Assembly: GCF_025118155.1 (NCBI RefSeq)
Contig: NW_026251390.1
Location: 186,001-250,000, forward strand
Origin: Cokeromyces recurvatus
Taxonomy: Eukaryota > Mucoromycota > Mucoromycetes > Mucorales > Mucoraceae
Direction of reading: 5' to 3'
DNA length: 64,000 nt
Shown in pieces: positions 1 through 13,134 of this stretch. Position numbers and translations under genes: made by a program. The notes beneath the pieces were generated by a model, which was not told the DNA's origin, ran no database searches, and saw only the letters and a list, made by a program, of their open reading frames with translations. The number at the start of each line of letters is the position of its first letter. Position 1 is the stretch's first letter.

Positions 1-43
1 TGATTTATCATAACAAATTTCTCTAACTCTACAAAAAAAAAAG

Positions 44-762
44 CTTCCGTTTCAAGTAAAAGAAATGTAATCATGATGATCAGTGATGGATTTGGTCCTG
101 CTTCGGAAACTTTTGCAAGACAATATTATGCTTGGGCAGAAAAGAAAGACATTGGTTTTATGCTTCCTCTGGATGAAATTCATGTAGGAAATAGTCGTAC
201 ACAAAGTTCATCTAGTTTAATTACAGATAGTGCTGCAGGTGCCACTGCATTTTCTTGCGCTAAAAAATCCTATAATGGTGCTATTGGAGGTAATCTATAT
301 ATGTATATAGTCTAATATAATACAATGTTTATCATCATTATTATTATTATTCCATTCTATTAGTTGATCCCGAAAAAGTACCTTGTGGGACAGTTTTGGA
401 GTCTGCAAAGATTCATAAAAATATGTTAACCGGCCTTGTTGTAACTTCTCGTGTTACACATGCAACTCCCGCTTCTTTCTCTGCTCATGTTGGTTGGCGT
501 GATTGGGAAAATCAAATTGCAGAACAACAAATTGGCTATACTCCATTAGGTCGTACAGTCGACTTGATCTTTGGTGGAGGTCTTTGTGAATTTACAAAGA
601 ATTCCTCTGAAGGAAGTTGTCGTGCTGATGACCGTGATTTATTAACTGAAGCGAAAAAAAATTTTGGTTGGCATATTGTCCTATCAAAGGAAGAATATGA
701 AGAATTAGATTCTCAGAATGCTTCATTACCCCTCATGGCCTTATTTGCTCCTAATGTAGGTA

Positions 763-796
<34 letters not shown>

Positions 797-1901
797 ATAG
801 AGTGAACACTTATCCTTTTATTTATTTTCTTAAAAAAAAAAAGCACATGTCGTATGAAATGGATAGAAATCCATTACATCAACCTGCTTTACATGAAATG
901 ACTGCAAAGGCTTTAGATATTTTGAAAACAAAATCTTTAGAACAAGATACTGGTTTCTTTTTAATGATTGAAGGTAGTCGTATTGATATGGCTGCTCATG
1001 CGAATGACCCCGCTGCCCATTTTTATGATATCATGGAATATCAACGTACAGTAGCTTTAGTGAAACAATTTGTAGAAGATAATCCCAATACTGTACTTAT
1101 TTCAACAAGTGATCATGAAACGGGTGGATTTACAGCGGGTAGACAAATAGGTGATAATTACCCTGAATATCTATGGTAAACTATGATTTCCTTTATACAA
1201 ATGTGTGTATAGAAATTCGAATCTAATCAGAATTTCTCTCTCTTTCTCTCTCTCTCCCTTTTTTTTTCTTTCTTTCTTTCTTTCTTCTTCTAAAAGGAAT
1301 CCTCATATTATTCATCGTGTACGTAACTCTTCTGAAGCACTTGCTATTGCCTGGAATGATATTGTACATAAAGAAGAAGATGATGTTCAAAGTTATAATT
1401 ATCTTCGTGAAGTCTTGATTGAAATTGGATTAGGTATCCTAGATGCAACTCGAGATGAAATTGAAAAGTTGAAGGCATGGAAATTAGCCAAGAAGACTTT
1501 AGATGATTTAGGTTATCTTTTTGCAGATATGGTGTCTCGTCGTGCATTAATTGGTGTAAGTAAATAATAATAAAGATATGCATTTATAATTTAACTTTAT
1601 TTATAGTGGTCCACTCATGGTCATACAGCAGTTGATGTTAACTTGTATGCTAAAGGAGAAGGCACTGAAGTGTTGAGAGGAAGTCACGAAAATATAGAAA
1701 TTGGTGAATTTATTGTGAATTACCTCGATTTAGATCTTGAAGATATTACTAAAAGATTAAGGTAAATCATATTAAAGTTCTTTATTTATTTATTTACTTA
1801 TGGATACTACTTTTTTATAATTAAATAGTGATGCTAATTTTACCTCTTTGGGAGGAACGACAGCTTCTTTTAATACGCAGCATGTTCAATATCATGGTTA
1901 A
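44..1901 (+). CDS. PHO8: Vacuolar alkaline phosphatase (Pho8-type), 5' end outside window
   Basis: Alkaline phosphatase that removes phosphate from monoesters, using two zinc ions and a magnesium ion; fungal members act in the vacuole. Visible exons join in phase as 44-289, 364-755, 844-1175, 1297-1555, 1607-1761 and 1829-1901. Key motifs are MMISDGFGPAS (metal-binding Asp), ITDSAAGATAFS (nucleophilic Ser), MIEGSRIDMAAHAND, STSDHETGGF and WSTHGHTAVDVN (metal-binding His). A likely intron acceptor lies at 42-43, after an in-frame stop at 1-3, so the N-terminus with the expected membrane anchor lies upstream of the window. The second intron contains a run of 28 T. Family assignment is firm; vacuolar location is inferred from the family because the targeting segment is not visible. 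Confidence 0.93.
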
Positions 1902-2076
1902 ACCCATCATGTGTCTTGTTGATACAAAAAGGGATTTTGATATTCCGCATACTAAGTTTGACATCATCTCCTAAATTTATTTTATTTATTTTTGTTACTG
2001 ATGAAATAAAATATATAAAGTCAATTGTGGGGTCTTTTTTTTTTTTTTGTTTCTTGTTCTTTTATTATTATTAACC

Positions 2077-2616
2077 ATGCTTTCTACTGTTACACGTTCT
2101 ACTATCAAGTCAAGTGCTTTCAAGTCTTCTCTTCGTCCTTTGACATCAATTCGTACCAAGGTTACTTTACCTGACCTTCCTTATGATTATGATGTAAGTT
2201 GATATTCTTAAAGTTTGTGGTAGGGGAAATTTTTTCTTCTTTAAAGTTAATTAATTAATTTTTTTTTTTTCAAGGCACTTGAACCTTATATCAATACAGA
2301 AATCATGAAGCTTCATCACTCTAAACATCATCAAGCCTATGTAAATGGGTTCAATCAAGCTGAAGAGAAGCTTCAAAACGCCTTCAAGGCCCATGATTTA
2401 AAGGAACAACTTAGTCTTCAAAATGCACTTAAATTCAATGGGGGTGGACATATCAACCATTGTCTCTTTTGGGAAAATTTATCACCTAAAGGGAAAGGAG
2501 GTGGAGCAGTTCCTACGGGTGCTTTAGCTTCTGCTATTGAAAAGGAATTTGGTTCCTTTGATGAATTTGTAAAACAATTTAATGCTGCTGCTGTAGGCGT
2601 TCAAGGTAAGAGAGAG

Positions 2617-2649
<33 letters not shown>

Positions 2650-3127
2650 TCATTTTTTTTTCTTTTTCTTTTTTGGGTATAATAAGGTTCTGGCTGGACA
2701 TGGTTGGTAAGTTGTTTATAATATAAATACTTTTTTTTTTTTTTATCAAGATGAAATCAATGTGATATCATGAAAATTAAAATAAATAAATTAAAATAAA
2801 ATTTTTTAGGGTTATAACAAGGCTTATAAACGTCTTGAAATTGCCACTACGCCTAATCAAGATCCTTTGCTCCGTAAGTAGTATCCAATTATGCATTGTA
2901 TTGTTTAATTCATCATTATTTTTATTAGACTTGACTCCTCTTTTAAGCGTAGACGTTTGGGAACATGTAAGTGTATTTATTTTATATACAATTTAATTAT
3001 TAAATCCATTTATAATTATTAGGCTTATTATTTGCAATATAAAAATGTACGTCCTGATTATCTTAAAAATATTTGGGAAGTAATCAACTGGGAAACTGTC
3101 GCTGAACGTTTTGCTAAGGCTTCTTAA
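2077..3127 (+). CDS. SOD2: Mitochondrial manganese superoxide dismutase
   Basis: Fe/Mn-type superoxide dismutase; converts superoxide to hydrogen peroxide and oxygen in the mitochondrial matrix. Exons 2077-2193, 2275-2605, 2687-2706, 2810-2873, 2929-2966 and 3023-3127 join in frame; exon 3 is only 20 nt. The first ~30 residues are rich in Ser, Thr, Arg and Lys with no acidic residues, a typical mitochondrial presequence, followed by [16 protein letters not shown], the usual mature start. Metal ligands are seen in [26 protein letters not shown] and [15 protein letters not shown]. Intron 2 contains a run of 29 T. It starts 175 bp after the phosphatase stop. Manganese rather than iron use is inferred from the eukaryotic mitochondrial context. 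Confidence 0.96.
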
Positions 3128-3202
3128 ATATTTTCATATAAATAATAAACATCTTTTTTTTTCTTTTTTACATTGTACAGTTATTGTTTTATTGAGAGAT
3201 TA

Positions 3203-4197
<995 letters not shown>

Positions 4198-5044
4198 TTG
4201 TTAATAAAAGAAAAAAAAAATAAAATAAAAATTATTGAAAAAAAAGAAAAAGAAAAAAAAAATTAAAATAATCACAAAGACCAGCTCTCGTCGTTGTCGT
4301 CGTCGTCTTTGCTGGCTGCTGTAATTATTGTAAGTAGCAGTTTGTTATGGCTAGAATAAGCTCCGATAAATAATAAAATCATTTTTTTTTTTTTTTTTCC
4401 AACTAAACAAAACCTAGTCATTCTTTACAATCGATGCAAATAGTTATTTTAGTTATTTATATTTCAATACTGTTTATATATGCCATAGATAGACTATTCA
4501 TAAAATACAAGATTTTTTTTTCACTCTATGACTTTGAGTGATATTTGTTGAATTCCTTAAGCAAGCAAACACTATATTCATTAAAAAAAGATATAAGCAG
4601 TATTTGAGTACATCAGAAGAAACCTATATCCTTATTCAACATTTTTTTTTTTAATAAAGCAGTTATACCAGCAGTCTTTCTAAAGTAAAAAGGCGCTCTC
4701 TCTCTCTCTCATGGTAAAATGTAAACAACAGAAAATAAAGGATTGTTGTTTCAGAGTTGGCTTTCTTTTAAAAATAGAACATTTGAAAGAAGGGGGCAAC
4801 TAACTAACTAACTATCTTTCATAGTAGTCTTATTATTTTTACCCTTTCATATTGTCATTATGAGTATTATTTTTAGAATACATAAAGAAAGCAATTTTGT
4901 ATTGTTACACTGGATAGAAAGAGTGTGAGAATTCGTTATACAAGCAAAGTGAAAGTAGTAGTAGTAGTAGTAGTAGTAGTAATAGTAACAACAACAATAA
5001 TAGTAGTAGTAGTAATGAGTGTATGCATTTTATTAAGGTATGTT
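4198..5044. other. Intergenic, Ypt7 promoter side, with trinucleotide repeats
   Basis: No gene is seen. It holds the Ypt7 5' flank, with A-rich stretches and a short run of CGT-type triplets near 4288-4310, and a TAG-type microsatellite at about 4952-5014 close to the 3' end of the Sel1-repeat gene. Confidence 0.6.
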
Positions 5045-7668
5045 TTACATGATATTACATTGTGAATCTCTGTTATTAGTCTTGGTATCAAAAGAGGGTA
5101 ACCTTTTATCTGGAGTAATCGATATCGTACGTCTTTTTTCTTCTTTTTGATGCTTTTTGGCTAATGTTTCTAATAACTTGACTCGTTCTTTTGCTTCTTT
5201 ATGATTTCCTTTTTTAACTGCCTTGGAATAATAATAATGCGCCTGTTGAAAATCTCTTGGTGCACCAATAGCCATTTCATAATACCATCTATACATGCAT
5301 ATATGTATTTGTATACACATGTATATTTATGTAAGTGATAAATACAATAAGATAAAATAAACAAAATTTACCCTAACAGATAGCATGCATCAGGCAAATT
5401 TTGATCTGCAGCTAATTGACACCACTTAAAGGCTGCATCTTCATCTCGAGCATGTGTTTTAATCCAATTAGATTCATCCTGTTCAAATAAAGCGAGTTGA
5501 TCATTAAGTTGATTAGGAGGCACTTTAACACCTTGATTATAAATTTGAGAAAGATTGTACATAGCATAACTATGTTTATTTTCGTTTGCAGCCATTTCAT
5601 AATAAAAAATAGCCTTTGTCATATTCACTCTTATGCCATAAAGGCCTTGCTCATAAATGTAACCTAAACGAAACTGAGCTACTGCTAAACCCATTTCTGC
5701 TGCATGTTCAAAATAAGTTATAGCTGCAAATGTACCACCATAGCTTTGAATTAATTCACTAAATGATTTACAAGTAAAAAAAAAAAAAATGGATATACAT
5801 ATATAAGAATCAATACTTGAATATATATATATATATATGTGTGTATAATGTATCTATCTATCTATCTAGAGAGGGTTTACCTTGGTATATTAACAGATGG
5901 GTAATCATTTGTAAGAAGTAATCCTAAGGTATATGGTGCGTCAGGACAAGAACCTGTTGATTTTTCAGATGCTTTAATTAATAATTGAATGGCTCCATTT
6001 ACATTACGTCTTGAACCAAACTCTCCATTTAAATTGATCATTGCAATTCTCTATACAAAAAAAAGCATAAATAATAAAGAATAAAAGTCTATATACATAT
6101 ACATGTGTATTTCTTTTTTTTTCTTTTACATAGAGTGCTTCAACAAGCCCTAAACCGGCAGCTTCTTCATAAAGTTGAAAAGAAGTCATATAATCTTGTT
6201 CCCTTTCATGATATTGTCCTACAGCAAACATGGCTTCGGGTACTTTTTCTTTTGCAGCAACTTCATAAAATTTTAATGCACGTGTTGTATTCTTTCGAAA
6301 ACCATACATGCCTCGATCATACCATAAGGCTAGCAAATAAGCTGCTTCTCCAACATGTTCGTAAGCTAATCGTTTAATCCATCTGACACCTTCTTCTTCC
6401 AACATTTTTCTCTTTTTAAATTTTGTACTGGTCTTATCATCTGATTCCATTATTGCTGTTGTTGCTGTTCCTGTTGCTGCTACTGTGATTGAGTCTCTAT
6501 TGAATAAAGAGGATGCACTTCTGCTGAAATAGGTATCGACACTACTACGACGACTGTCATCATTCATACTGTTGGGTCTCTTTTGTTGTTGATAATAACT
6601 TAAACTCTCTTTACGAGGTCGTTTCAGTAAGAGAGGTAATGTGGATGATAGATTGGATGAATAGGAAGGTCGATTCTCTGAATAAAGATGGGCGACTTCT
6701 AAAAGATATTTAGCATAAGTAAGTTGAACAACTCGATCATTTGTTTTTAAAGCCATGGATCGATAGAGCTTAATAGCATCAGGATGACTTGTAAGACTAT
6801 AAGAGGCTTTAGAATATCTCGAAGAAGATTTCTGTTGTTGCAAGAGATGAGTAGGTAATTCAGTAGAGGAAGATGTGAGTAAAGGATTATGTTGATGTTG
6901 CTGTGGTGAACTATCGATAATTGAAGAAGAAGAAGAAGGAGGAGGAGGAGGAGGAGGAGGAGAAAGAGACATAAGCTGTTGATCTCTACTTGACTCTTCC
7001 TCTCTTTCATCCATCTTCTCCTCAGAGGCTTCATGGGTTGTGATGATGATACTAGCATTTACAGTTTGTTGAGCTATAGAAGGAGCCCCTTTACCCAAGG
7101 TAGTAGAAGTAAAGAAATCAGGATGATGTTGCGGTAATTTTGGAGGCGAAGATTCGGATAATAAATGAGATTCTTTAATGGTACTTAAAAGAGGAGGTAA
7201 TCGCTTTAGAGGAGGTAAAAATTCCAATCCTTCCTTATCCTTATCAAAGGGTGATGTATTATCCCCTTCTACTAGTACTTTGGACACTTTACGTACAACA
7301 GATGCTTTACTGTTATTATCATGATAATTTTCATTTTGCCAAGAATTTGGAGAATTGATAGGTACGACAGTAATGATATCTTCTTGATCTTTATTCATTT
7401 CTTCAGGAGTTGAAATAATGCTTGGATTTAAAGTGGGTTTATATTGTTTATTATGGTCATCTTCATCTGATAAATCTGGATTAACGACGCGAAGAGTAAA
7501 AGGAGGATTTATAGCTGCTATCGCTGTACCCGTATCAGAATTGAGTGATATTTTACTATCATTTAATAATAGCTGTGTTGTTTGTGAAATACATTGCTTA
7601 GAATTTAAATAGTCATTAGCAATGTTATTAGATTCGAATGGTAATGAAGCACTTTGAATAGAAGGCAT
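5045..7668 (-). CDS. CHS4: Sel1-repeat chitin synthase activator (Skt5/Chs4-like), prenylated
   Basis: Homologue of yeast Skt5/Chs4, which activates and localises a class IV chitin synthase at the plasma membrane. Exons 6130-7668, 5881-6050, 5372-5758 and 5045-5288 give 779 residues. The first ~280 residues are low complexity (Ser, Pro and Gln rich, poly-Pro and poly-Ser). Then come Sel1-like TPR repeats, visible as paired motifs such as EAAYLLALWYDRGMYG, RALKFYEVAAKEKVPEAM, AQFRLGYIYEQGLYG and AIFYYEMAANENK. The C-terminus is CNIM, a CAAX box for farnesylation, as known at the C-terminus of yeast Chs4. The combination of Sel1 repeats and CAAX makes the assignment strong; the paralogue (Chs4 versus Shc1-like) cannot be decided. 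Confidence 0.88.
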
Positions 7669-7711
7669 TTTTTTTTCTTTTAGTAATAATAATAAAAAGA
7701 TTCAAATTAGA

Positions 7712-7748
<37 letters not shown>

Positions 7749-8253
7749 ATAATAATAATAAACAAGTAATTAAATGGAAATAAAAAGAAAAATAATAATA
7801 AAAAAAACAATACAAGTTGAACTCCCTTTATTTTTTTTTGTTTAAAAAAAAAAAAAAAAAAGAAACCTAAATCACACAAAGAAAATAGATTAAGGCACCA
7901 AATACAAGTAAATATCATGTGACGAGTTTATAATCAAATTTTGATTGGTCAATAATTAGATTTAGAAAAAAAAAAGTTATTTATAGAAATTTGCAGTTAT
8001 AAAAATCACAAGAAAATAGAATTTCCATCTTATTATTTTAAAATGTAATGTCTATATTATATATAACATGGTAAATACGAATAAACGTAATCCAGTTAAT
8101 TATGAGGAAAAGGGTTTATTAAGGAAAACTGGAAAAAAAAATAAAATAAATAAGAGTTCAAAAGTAATCTATATTTATAATTTAACGTGTATATTACCAG
8201 GTAATAATAATATACTATTTATATAAATATAAATATTATACACAATTTTATAA
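7669..8253. other. Intergenic, poly(dA:dT)-rich
   Basis: No gene seen. Immediately upstream of the Skt5/Chs4 start the minus strand carries very long T runs (plus-strand A runs at about 7716-7746 and 7844-7861), then ordinary AT-rich DNA up to the 3' end of the Nudix gene. Confidence 0.6.
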
Positions 8254-9676
8254 TTAATTGTTTGTTTTATAAGGTTGGTAGTTAGGATACATGGGTGGAT
8301 TTGGTTGGGAGGCGGGTGGTAAGTGCTGTTTATGATAATGAGAAGGTGGAAATTGACCTGGATTAGGTCGTTGTTGTTGTTGTTGTTGTTGCTGTTGAAA
8401 ATAGTGTTGTGGAGCAGGACGTTGTTGCTGAAGATATTGCTGAGGATGAAATTGTGGGCGTGACTGTTGATATTGAGAAGGAGGAAATTGGGTTGGCTGA
8501 GGACGTTGTTGTGGAATAGGGCGATAAAAGTTAGAGGGATTATTAGGAATACGTTGAGGTTGCATGTTAGAGGGATTATTATGAATACGCTGAGGTTGCA
8601 TGTCAGGCGGATTATTATGAATACGTTGAGGTTGCATGTTAGACTGTGGTAGTAAATTAGAATGATTTACCTGTATTGGAGGTAAAAAATTTCGAGTTTC
8701 ATCTACTACTTTTTCATTATTTTTATGCTCTTCATTTTGAGGGATTACAGTTTCATCAACTAACGGTTCTCTTTCACCTTCCTCACTATTCTCTTTTTCC
8801 TTCTTCTTTTTATCCTTCTTCTTTTTATCCTTCTTTTTCTTCTTCTTTTCTTTATTCTCTTCATCGCTGGATGCATCTACATCTGACTTATCATCTTTAG
8901 TTTCTTTTGTTTTTTCCTTTTCAGTATCAGAACCCATTTCAGCTTCATCCTCTCTTTCCTTCTTCTTCTTCTTCTTTTTGTCTTTCTTCTTCTTTTTTTC
9001 TGTGGTCGAAACTAACTCGGGATGAGCAAGAGGACTTAAGCTTGACATACTAAGTGCATCATGAATATAATTTGCTTTAACAACAAGCATAGCTTCGTCA
9101 TATGTAAACTAAATTAAAAGAGGAGGAATTAGGATATCAAGTTTTTACCCTTATATAAAAGTGTGACTAGACTACTTAAACACCTTACCCAACGTCTTTC
9201 TCTTTTCTTTTGTTCTGGAAAATTCTTAGTTACTTCTTTAATTTCCATTTCATAAATCCAATGATGCGCCTTTACACCTGTCTTTGTCTTTTCAGCAAAA
9301 ACACCAATATGTCTAGTAATAACTCCTTTCACACCTGCTTCCTCCCATGTCTCTCTCATTGCAGCTTGTTTTTGTGTTTCATCCTTTTCCCAACCACCTT
9401 TAGGCTAATAGATTATAAATTAGAACAAGATGATTACAAGTAAATGATCAATTGACTTACAATCACCCAAGCTCCAGGATTACCTGAAGAAGAGACTAAT
9501 AAAAATCGTTTATTGATAGGGTCAATAGGTAAACAACCAGCTACTTGTCGAATGCCTTGTTCATCGAACACATCACAACCATGACCATGTCTTGGCGTCA
9601 TACTATACTCTATCTCTGACTCTTTATTTACTGCCTTTTTTTTATTTTTTTTAAAAATTTTCGTAAATTCTGGCAT
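8254..9676 (-). CDS. Nudix hydrolase (diphosphoinositol polyphosphate phosphatase-like) with long repetitive tail
   Basis: Exons 9461-9676, 9189-9404 and 8254-9108 give 428 residues. Residues ~30-150 form a Nudix domain: AGCLPIDPINKRFLLVSSS, then the Nudix box GGWEKDETQKQAAMRETWEEAGV with the REXXEEXG core (here RETWEEAG), then IGVFAEKTKTGVKAHHWIYE. This resembles Aps1/Ddp1 enzymes that hydrolyse diphosphoinositol polyphosphates and diadenosine polyphosphates. Those enzymes are usually under 200 residues; here about 250 extra residues follow: Lys/Glu-rich blocks (residues ~180-260), three copies of a 12-residue unit starting MQPQRI (residues ~302-337), then a Gln/Pro-rich end. The tail is in the same open exon as the end of the domain, so the fusion is real unless an internal intron was missed. 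Substrate is inferred from the family. Confidence 0.85.
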
Positions 9677-9981
9677 CTTGACTAATTGCTTTAATTCTTT
9701 TAAAAATTGAAAAAGAAGAAGAAGAAGAAGAAAAAAAAAAAAAAAAAAAGAAAAAAAAAGAAAAAAGGAATTTGTTTCTCTTTTTAATTTTTATTTTTAT
9801 TTTTTTTATTTTTAAATTTTACCTTTTTAGTTTTTTATTTATTTATTTTAACTTTGTTTCTTACTTTTTTTTTTCATTTATTCAATCCATAAATCTTGCT
9901 GTAATATAGCTTATTTTATATTATTTGTTTGGTTGTTATAATAATTTCTGGTCATTTCTTTTCAATATATTAATTATCATG

Positions 9982-10020
<39 letters not shown>

Positions 10021-11746
10021 TTTGTTTGTTTCCGCCTATTCTGTTACTGCTATACTATTGAGCCGAGGTTTAAAGATTTAACTAAAAAAAGAAATTTTAT
10101 ATTTATTTTAAAAACAATGTATGAGATAATACTCCATTATATAAATACACTTTTTTATTTTTAAACATATTTTATAAGAATACATTTATAAGAAGCTTAT
10201 AGAATATGACAATTTAGGTTCTTCTTATAAAAGAAAAGCATAGAAGCCTTTACTTATTACGTAAATCCTACTGTTATTTTATCAAGACAGCTCAAGGACA
10301 AAGCAAACAGGAACTTTTAAGATAATATAAATTTGTAATACATATTCATTACACTCGTAAATGATAGGATAGTGACACGATGGCATAATTTAATATCCAA
10401 GTCAACTGCATAAAAGGGTATATAAAGCAGCTTATTACTAATAATAATAATAAAAGAGAGAAAGATGCTCTTCATTACTACACCGACAAAACAATCATTT
10501 TCTTCTAATAGTTCATAATTATACTTAAATAATGATAACTGTAATTCTGTATGCAAAATATTCTATTAAGGATTCTATAGTGCTATTTTCTTTTCTTTTT
10601 TTCTCTTGGTAGTCAGACTGTCAGTTAATTAGTAATAAAATGTATCCCACCTTCTCAAGATATGAATACTTATAGCCATTCTTTAACACTTTTATAATTA
10701 AGCAACATTGTGTCCATATAATATCTACTTTTTTTTTTTCTACATCTAACTATATACTGGCTATTCTGTTTTATCAATCATGGTACATACTTTATTTAAT
10801 TCTACTACTCCCTTTTTATTTTTGACAATTGACATATTACTTCCTTTGTACTATATGACTTAATATCCCCTGAGATCTACAAATGATAATGTTGGAGAGG
10901 AATAAAGAGAGAGAGCCGTACTGTATACTTGAAGGTCTCTACTAGCAGTAATAAGCTCTTCAATCATTTGTTTCAGTTTAATAATCAGATTTACTACTGC
11001 TATTATTGCCTCTAGTATGCATATATGTATATACATATATAATAGCAATTATAATGACATTATTTATTGATGATTATATTTGTATATGTATGTAAAAACT
11101 TATTTACTAGAAGAATATACGTGTATATGTATAAAAGAATCATTATTTATTATTAATTGAATATGTATTTAACAGGTCTGAAAATTGCTATTTAATTTAA
11201 TAATTTTGACATGTTCGAATCTTCATTTGTATCAGCATCTTTTTATAAATAAAATTTTATTTTATACACATAGATTTTAAGTACAACGGCTCTCTTTATT
11301 ATAAATAGACTATAGGAAAAGTGTGTTTATTACTAAATTGGCGCAGTCTCAAAAGATGGACATTTACTTTGTGAGCATTTATTTGACTTTTAAGGTAACT
11401 TCCGTATTTATTTCTGAAGTATTCATCAAAGATATTTTAAATTAGTAACTACACTTGCTTTTTTTACATTATAAAAATACCATTGTAGCTTCCTCTCTCT
11501 CTCTCTCTCTCTCTCTCTCATTGATATAAACATAAATATAAATATAAACCTATACATAATATATCTAATAAATATACAGTACAGTTTATACTCTATTATT
11601 TTGAATGTATATTATATGCACTATGATCATAAGCTCTAATCAGAAATGTATATTAAAAGGATTAGAATGACTTTGTAAAGCTTAACTAATAATGTCGATC
11701 GTTTGTATTGTAGTTACACGAGCAAGTTTATTCTATGCTGTAGTGG

Positions 11747-11777
<31 letters not shown>

Positions 11778-12076
11778 TCGAATGAAGTCTCTTCATCTGC
11801 GGAAGCACTGTATTCCGAAAATACACCAAAAAAAGCAGCAAACCACGATGATAGTGAGCTGTTATAGCTCAAAGTAAAATACAAAAAAAAAAAAAAAAAA
11901 AAATTGAATGCTGTGTCCTAATAAAAGAGATAATTGTATTACAAAATCTTCAAACCAATAGTGTGATATTAAATCAAAATTTTATTGCAAAAATTTATAT
12001 AAATAGGTGTATGTCAAAGAGAGCATATGAGTGAAAAAAATATATAGATATATATTTGTTCTATTAGTTTATAATA
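9677..12076. other. Gene-poor interval of 2.4 kb
   Basis: No convincing coding region on either strand; open frames are short and low complexity. It holds a T run of 37 at about 9983-10019, a CT microsatellite at about 11493-11519, A runs at 11751-11777 and 11883-11902, and the promoter of the secreted protein at its right end. Confidence 0.55.
11955..12005 (+). promoter_or_regulatory. CCAAT and TATA-like promoter elements of the secreted-protein gene
   Basis: A CCAAT pentamer at 11955-11959 and a TATATAAATA sequence at 11996-12005 lie 118 and 72-81 bp before the ATG at 12077, a normal spacing for a fungal core promoter. In DNA this AT-rich a TATA match alone is weak, so the call is tentative. 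Confidence 0.4.
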
Positions 12077-12949
12077 ATGAAAACTTTATTCTCATTTGCA
12101 CTTCCATTAGCTGCTTTTGCTTTACAAAGTGTTACCGCATTCCTTGTAGAAAGAAATAACTTGGAATTTCTAGTTACCGTCATTCCTGAAACGCCCTATC
12201 ATGGAATACAAGTCTGTATTAATGTAGATACCTGTGCTTATGCATGTAAGCCAATGTCCTATACTTCTCCTAATCTTTTGGGTTATTTTCCTGGTGTTTG
12301 TCCTAGTGCTTCTAACTTTGTTGATGCATCAGTTTGGGCGGATAGCAATGAACCTGCTATCCCTGAATATGTATTGATTCAAAGCACAAATGAGAGAGTG
12401 CCTTGTGGTTATGGTGGTCTATTATATAATAGAGATGTCTGGTATTGTCCTCCTCGTCCTCCAGCTACTACTACTACTACCACCGCCGCCGCCACCACCA
12501 CTACTACTACTACTACTACTGCTGCTGCTGCTTCTACACCTACATTGACTTGTGCAAACCATAACATCTACTATAACAAACGTAAAGGCAATGGTCTGTC
12601 TGGTGATTGTTGTAAAGATCAACGAGATTGTGTCAATCAATGTATCAGAGGTAAATGCAATGGCCCCTCTCAAACAAATACTTCCTGTACAAACCCTCGT
12701 ATCTACTTTGGAAAAGGACGTGGTAATGCTTATCATGGTGATTGTTGCAAGGATCAATCCGACTGTATTGATGACTGTATTAAAGGAAAATGCAATGGCC
12801 CTCGTAGAGGTGGTATCAGTACAAGCAAGCCTGCACCAACTTGTCTTACTGGCTATAAAGGCAAAAAGAAAGGAAATGGGCCGAAAAATGCTTGTTGTTT
12901 GACTCAAGCTGATTGTAAAGAAGACTGTGTACGTGGTAAATGTAATTAA
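12077..12949 (+). CDS. Secreted protein with Thr-rich linker and three cysteine-rich modules
   Basis: Single-exon gene, 290 residues. It starts with a clear signal peptide (MKTLFSFALPLAAFALQSVTA). Residues ~22-126 are an N-terminal domain with seven or more cysteines (CINVDTCAYACKP). Residues ~130-153 are almost only Thr and Ala, a likely O-glycosylated linker. Then three tandem modules follow at C159-C194, C204-C239 and C256-C289. Each has six cysteines spaced C-x16/18-CC-x5-C-x3-C-x4-C and shares GDCCKDQ and GKCNGP type sequence. The pattern resembles small disulfide-rich folds such as knottins, but I do not recognise the family. Extracellular or cell-wall location is inferred from the signal and linker; function is unknown. 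Intronless, unlike its neighbours. Confidence 0.85.
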   Translation: MKTLFSFALPLAAFALQSVTAFLVERNNLEFLVTVIPETPYHGIQVCINVDTCAYACKPMSYTSPNLLGYFPGVCPSASNFVDASVWADSNEPAIPEYVLIQSTNERVPCGYGGLLYNRDVWYCPPRPPATTTTTTAAATTTTTTTTTAAAASTPTLTCANHNIYYNKRKGNGLSGDCCKDQRDCVNQCIRGKCNGPSQTNTSCTNPRIYFGKGRGNAYHGDCCKDQSDCIDDCIKGKCNGPRRGGISTSKPAPTCLTGYKGKKKGNGPKNACCLTQADCKEDCVRGKCN

Positions 12950-13134
12950 TAATCTAATAATAAAATAATGCCTCCCTCCCCCCATCCGTAGTATTTTATT
13001 TTTATTTCCGTATATATATATATATATAATGCATTTTAAGAACAATTTCATTTGAGATGATATTATAAGATAAATCCAATTTATTTATGGATATATATAA
13101 AAATATATATTATCGTTTATTTCCTTTACTAAGC

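Noticed and set aside
12422..13051. 209-codon minus-strand frame opposite the cysteine-rich secreted protein
   Set aside because: It is the antisense shadow of the Thr-repeat gene (poly-Ser and poly-Gly come from complementary triplets); no start context or splice logic.
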